This document shows positions 62,288-64,000 of a stretch of DNA of 64,000 bases, piece by piece. Source of the stretch: Sphingomonas sp. CFBP 8760 (GTDB lineage Bacteria > Pseudomonadota > Alphaproteobacteria > Sphingomonadales > Sphingomonadaceae); NCBI RefSeq assembly GCF_014841615.1, contig NZ_JACYUG010000004.1, forward strand, positions 116,646 to 180,645, given 5' to 3'. Both the position numbers and the translations under genes were made by a program. Positions within the stretch are counted from its first letter, which is position 1. Every line of letters starts with the position of its first letter. The notes beneath the pieces are model-generated. The model worked only from the letters and a program-made list of their open reading frames with translations, searched no databases and was not told the origin of the DNA.

Positions 62288-63568
62288 CTATTCGTCGATC
62301 CCGAAATTCAGACCGCGCGACACGCTGGGATCGATCACCCCCAGCATCACATACGCCCCGAACTGCTTCACCCGCTGCCACCAGCCCGTCTCGCGCCGGT
62401 ACACGTCGGGGGTCACCGCCTGCGATTGTGCGATCTCGCCATCGACATAGGCGCGCACATGATTGGCAAAGGCGGCATCGTCGATCCGCAGCATCAGTTC
62501 CAGATTGATGAACAGGCTGCGCATGTCGAAATTGGCCGAACCGATATGCACGATATCGTCGATCGCATAGAGTTTGGTGTGCAGCTTGGTCGGCAGATAT
62601 TCGAACAGTTGCACCCCCCGCTTCATCAGCCCGGCATAGGTGAAGCGCGCGGCGGCGATCGTGGCGTTGTTGTCGGACCGGGCGGCGGTGACGATGCGGA
62701 CCCGGTGGCTGGCCCGGCCCGCGCGCTCGATCCGGCGCAACAGCATCGGGCTGGGCAGGAAATAGCCTGCCACCATGTCGATGTAGCGTCCCCTCGCCAT
62801 GTCGTCGCGCACCGTTCGCGCCCAGGGTGACAGCCGGCGGGTGGGGCCGCCGATCAGCCAGCGCATCCGGCCATGCCGTTCGCTGAACTGCGCCAACGAC
62901 CGGTTGATCGGGCCGACGCGCAGCTTGGGATGTTCGATCGCGGCGCGCAGGGCGTCGAAATAGCCGCCCATCCGCGCCGCCGCCGGCCCTTCGACCAGCA
63001 GCCCCAGGTCGCGCCACGCCTTGTCCGCGACGGTGCCGAAGTAATCGTCCTCGACGTTGAAGCCGCCGATGATGATCCGCGGATTCTCATCGGCATCGGC
63101 CAGCGCCAGTTTCTGATGGTTGCGCAGTAGGTAACGCCGCCCGAACGAGGGCGTGAACCAGCACACATCGACCCCGGCGGCACGGATGTCGTCGAAAAAC
63201 GAATCGTCGGTGCCGTCGCTGCCGAACCCGTCGACGACCACCGCCACCGTCACCCCGCGCCGGGCCGCCGCCGCCAGCGCCGCGTTGATCCGCCGGCCGG
63301 TGTCGTCGTCGGCGTAGATATAATAGAGGATGCGCAGCGAATGGCGCGCGCCGTCGATCAGGTCGATCAACGCCCGCAACCGTCGCGGTCCGGTGTCGAG
63401 CAGCGTCAGCCGGTTGCCATCGACGGTGAACACCGGTTGTTCGGGCATGTCGTCCGCAGCCGGGCGGGCAGGCGGGGCAGGCGCCGGCGCTGCGCCGTCG
63501 GGCAGGGGCGGGGTACGGTCGGACACCGGCATAGTCTCACTACGCACGGGCGGGGCGGGTTGATCCAT
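62288..63568 (-). CDS. Cardiolipin synthase-like phospholipase D protein
   Basis: About 426 residues from ATG at 63568, with AAGGTGAC upstream. An acidic/proline-rich N-terminus is followed by two HKD half-sites: NHQKLALADADENPRIIIGG and LHTKLYAIDDIVHIGSANFD, giving one phospholipase D-type active site. No transmembrane helices are evident near the N-terminus, unlike ClsA, so it is closer to ClsB/C-type enzymes that join phospholipids into cardiolipin. Proximity to the PmtA-like gene suggests a phospholipid-modification pair, though they are convergent and probably separately controlled. Confidence 0.88.
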   Translation of the reverse strand: MDQPAPPVRSETMPVSDRTPPLPDGAAPAPAPPARPAADDMPEQPVFTVDGNRLTLLDTGPRRLRALIDLIDGARHSLRILYYIYADDDTGRRINAALAAAARRGVTVAVVVDGFGSDGTDDSFFDDIRAAGVDVCWFTPSFGRRYLLRNHQKLALADADENPRIIIGGFNVEDDYFGTVADKAWRDLGLLVEGPAAARMGGYFDALRAAIEHPKLRVGPINRSLAQFSERHGRMRWLIGGPTRRLSPWARTVRDDMARGRYIDMVAGYFLPSPMLLRRIERAGRASHRVRIVTAARSDNNATIAAARFTYAGLMKRGVQLFEYLPTKLHTKLYAIDDIVHIGSANFDMRSLFINLELMLRIDDAAFANHVRAYVDGEIAQSQAVTPDVYRRETGWWQRVKQFGAYVMLGVIDPSVSRGLNFGIDE

Positions 63569-63657
63569 GTCACCTTGCCGACGCCAACCTTGATTTTCAC
63601 CGGCTCTTGCGCTATCCGCCGCCATTCTCCTGATTTCAGCGTTTTGAAGGACACGGC

Positions 63658-64000
63658 ATGGCGCGCGTCACCGTCGAGGATTGCGTCGACAAGGTTTCCA
63701 ACCGGTTCGACCTCGTGTTGTTCGCGGCGCAGCGGGCACGCCAGATTTCGGGTGGCGCCGATCTGACGATCGATCGCGATCGCGACAAGAACCCGGTCGT
63801 CGCCCTGCGCGAGATCGCGGAAGAGACGGTCCGTCCCGATCACCTGCAGGAATCGGTCGTCACCTCGTTGCAGAAGGTACGGGTCGACGACGATGACGAG
63901 GTCGATGCCGTCGGCTCGCTGTCCGCGCAGGCGGAGGCACTGCGCCTCACCGCTGCCGCGCCGCCGCGCAACCAGAATCTGGGTGCCGACTACGACGGCT
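63658..64000 (+). CDS. rpoZ: RNA polymerase omega subunit (partial at window end)
   Basis: The first ~114 residues of RpoZ, running off the window end. GAAGGACACGGC precedes the [23 protein letters not shown], then [20 protein letters not shown] and [16 protein letters not shown], are the conserved omega core; the following acidic/Ala-rich part is the longer alphaproteobacterial tail. Omega aids RNA polymerase assembly. In many alphaproteobacteria a spoT/relA-type gene follows; that lies beyond this window. Confidence 0.94.
   Translation, partial: MARVTVEDCVDKVSNRFDLVLFAAQRARQISGGADLTIDRDRDKNPVVALREIAEETVRPDHLQESVVTSLQKVRVDDDDEVDAVGSLSAQAEALRLTAAAPPRNQNLGADYDG

Overview
This window is a GC-rich chromosomal segment that looks like a sphingomonad (Alphaproteobacteria, Sphingomonas or a close relative). 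Four things point that way: PEP-CTERM proteins with the PEPxxWxMM sorting signal typical of the group, TonB-dependent receptors with an EIVVTAS TonB box, a MucR regulator without the usual zinc-finger cysteines, and an ABC exporter that closely resembles the Novosphingobium Atm1 protein I know. This is inference from sequence recognition; no search was run.

Layout. 1-7 kb: a tandem pair of secreted paralogues of unknown function, an Atm1-type exporter, a small cysteine-rich protein, and an OmpR-type two-component system divergent from a secreted OB-fold-like protein (a QseBC/YgiW-like arrangement). 7-16 kb: a TonB-dependent receptor, then a complete tripartite RND efflux operon (adaptor, pump, outer-membrane channel) divergent from a TetR regulator with a palindromic operator between them. 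16-23 kb: a RutD-like hydrolase, a large hybrid histidine kinase, a fatty-acid desaturase, a small DUF697-like protein and a Crp/Fnr regulator. 23-30 kb: a PEP-CTERM protein, a GH84-type glycosidase, modABC molybdate uptake, a PBP1A-type penicillin-binding protein and an FMN reductase.

30.4-31.4 kb is a small, visibly AT-richer island. It has one unknown helix-turn-helix gene with three 17-bp dyads in front of it, and a pair of similar 28-bp palindromes brackets the whole unit. 31-35 kb: a queuosine-precursor transporter, a NupC-type nucleoside transporter, a putative glycosyltransferase and MucR. 35.5-40.8 kb is a cobalamin uptake locus: riboswitch, btuB, convergent btuF, then btuC-btuD. 40.8-47.4 kb: a 3-oxoacid CoA-transferase pair, a DUF2807 lipoprotein, REP-like inverted repeats, carD, fdxA and an overlapping S4-protein/Suv3-like helicase pair.

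47.6-64 kb: an M23 peptidase, a DUF1176 lipoprotein, 3-hydroxybutyryl-CoA dehydrogenase, a PEP-CTERM phytase-like protein, a small secreted protein, DUF1489, MgtE, a cyclophilin, a secreted protein/TorF-type porin pair, a LysR regulator, a two-ring Cdc48/VCP-like AAA ATPase, a monooxygenase-like small protein, a PmtA-like methyltransferase beside a cardiolipin-synthase-like protein (both phospholipid enzymes), and the start of rpoZ, which runs off the window.

No tRNA, rRNA, CRISPR array, complete insertion sequence or prophage was seen. The points most worth a second look are the helix-turn-helix island, an orphan intrinsic terminator that may end a small RNA upstream of the Cdc48-like gene, a glycine/threonine-rich expansion in the predicted surface loop of the efflux channel, and the tandem secreted paralogues carrying a TonB-box-like motif near their C-termini.
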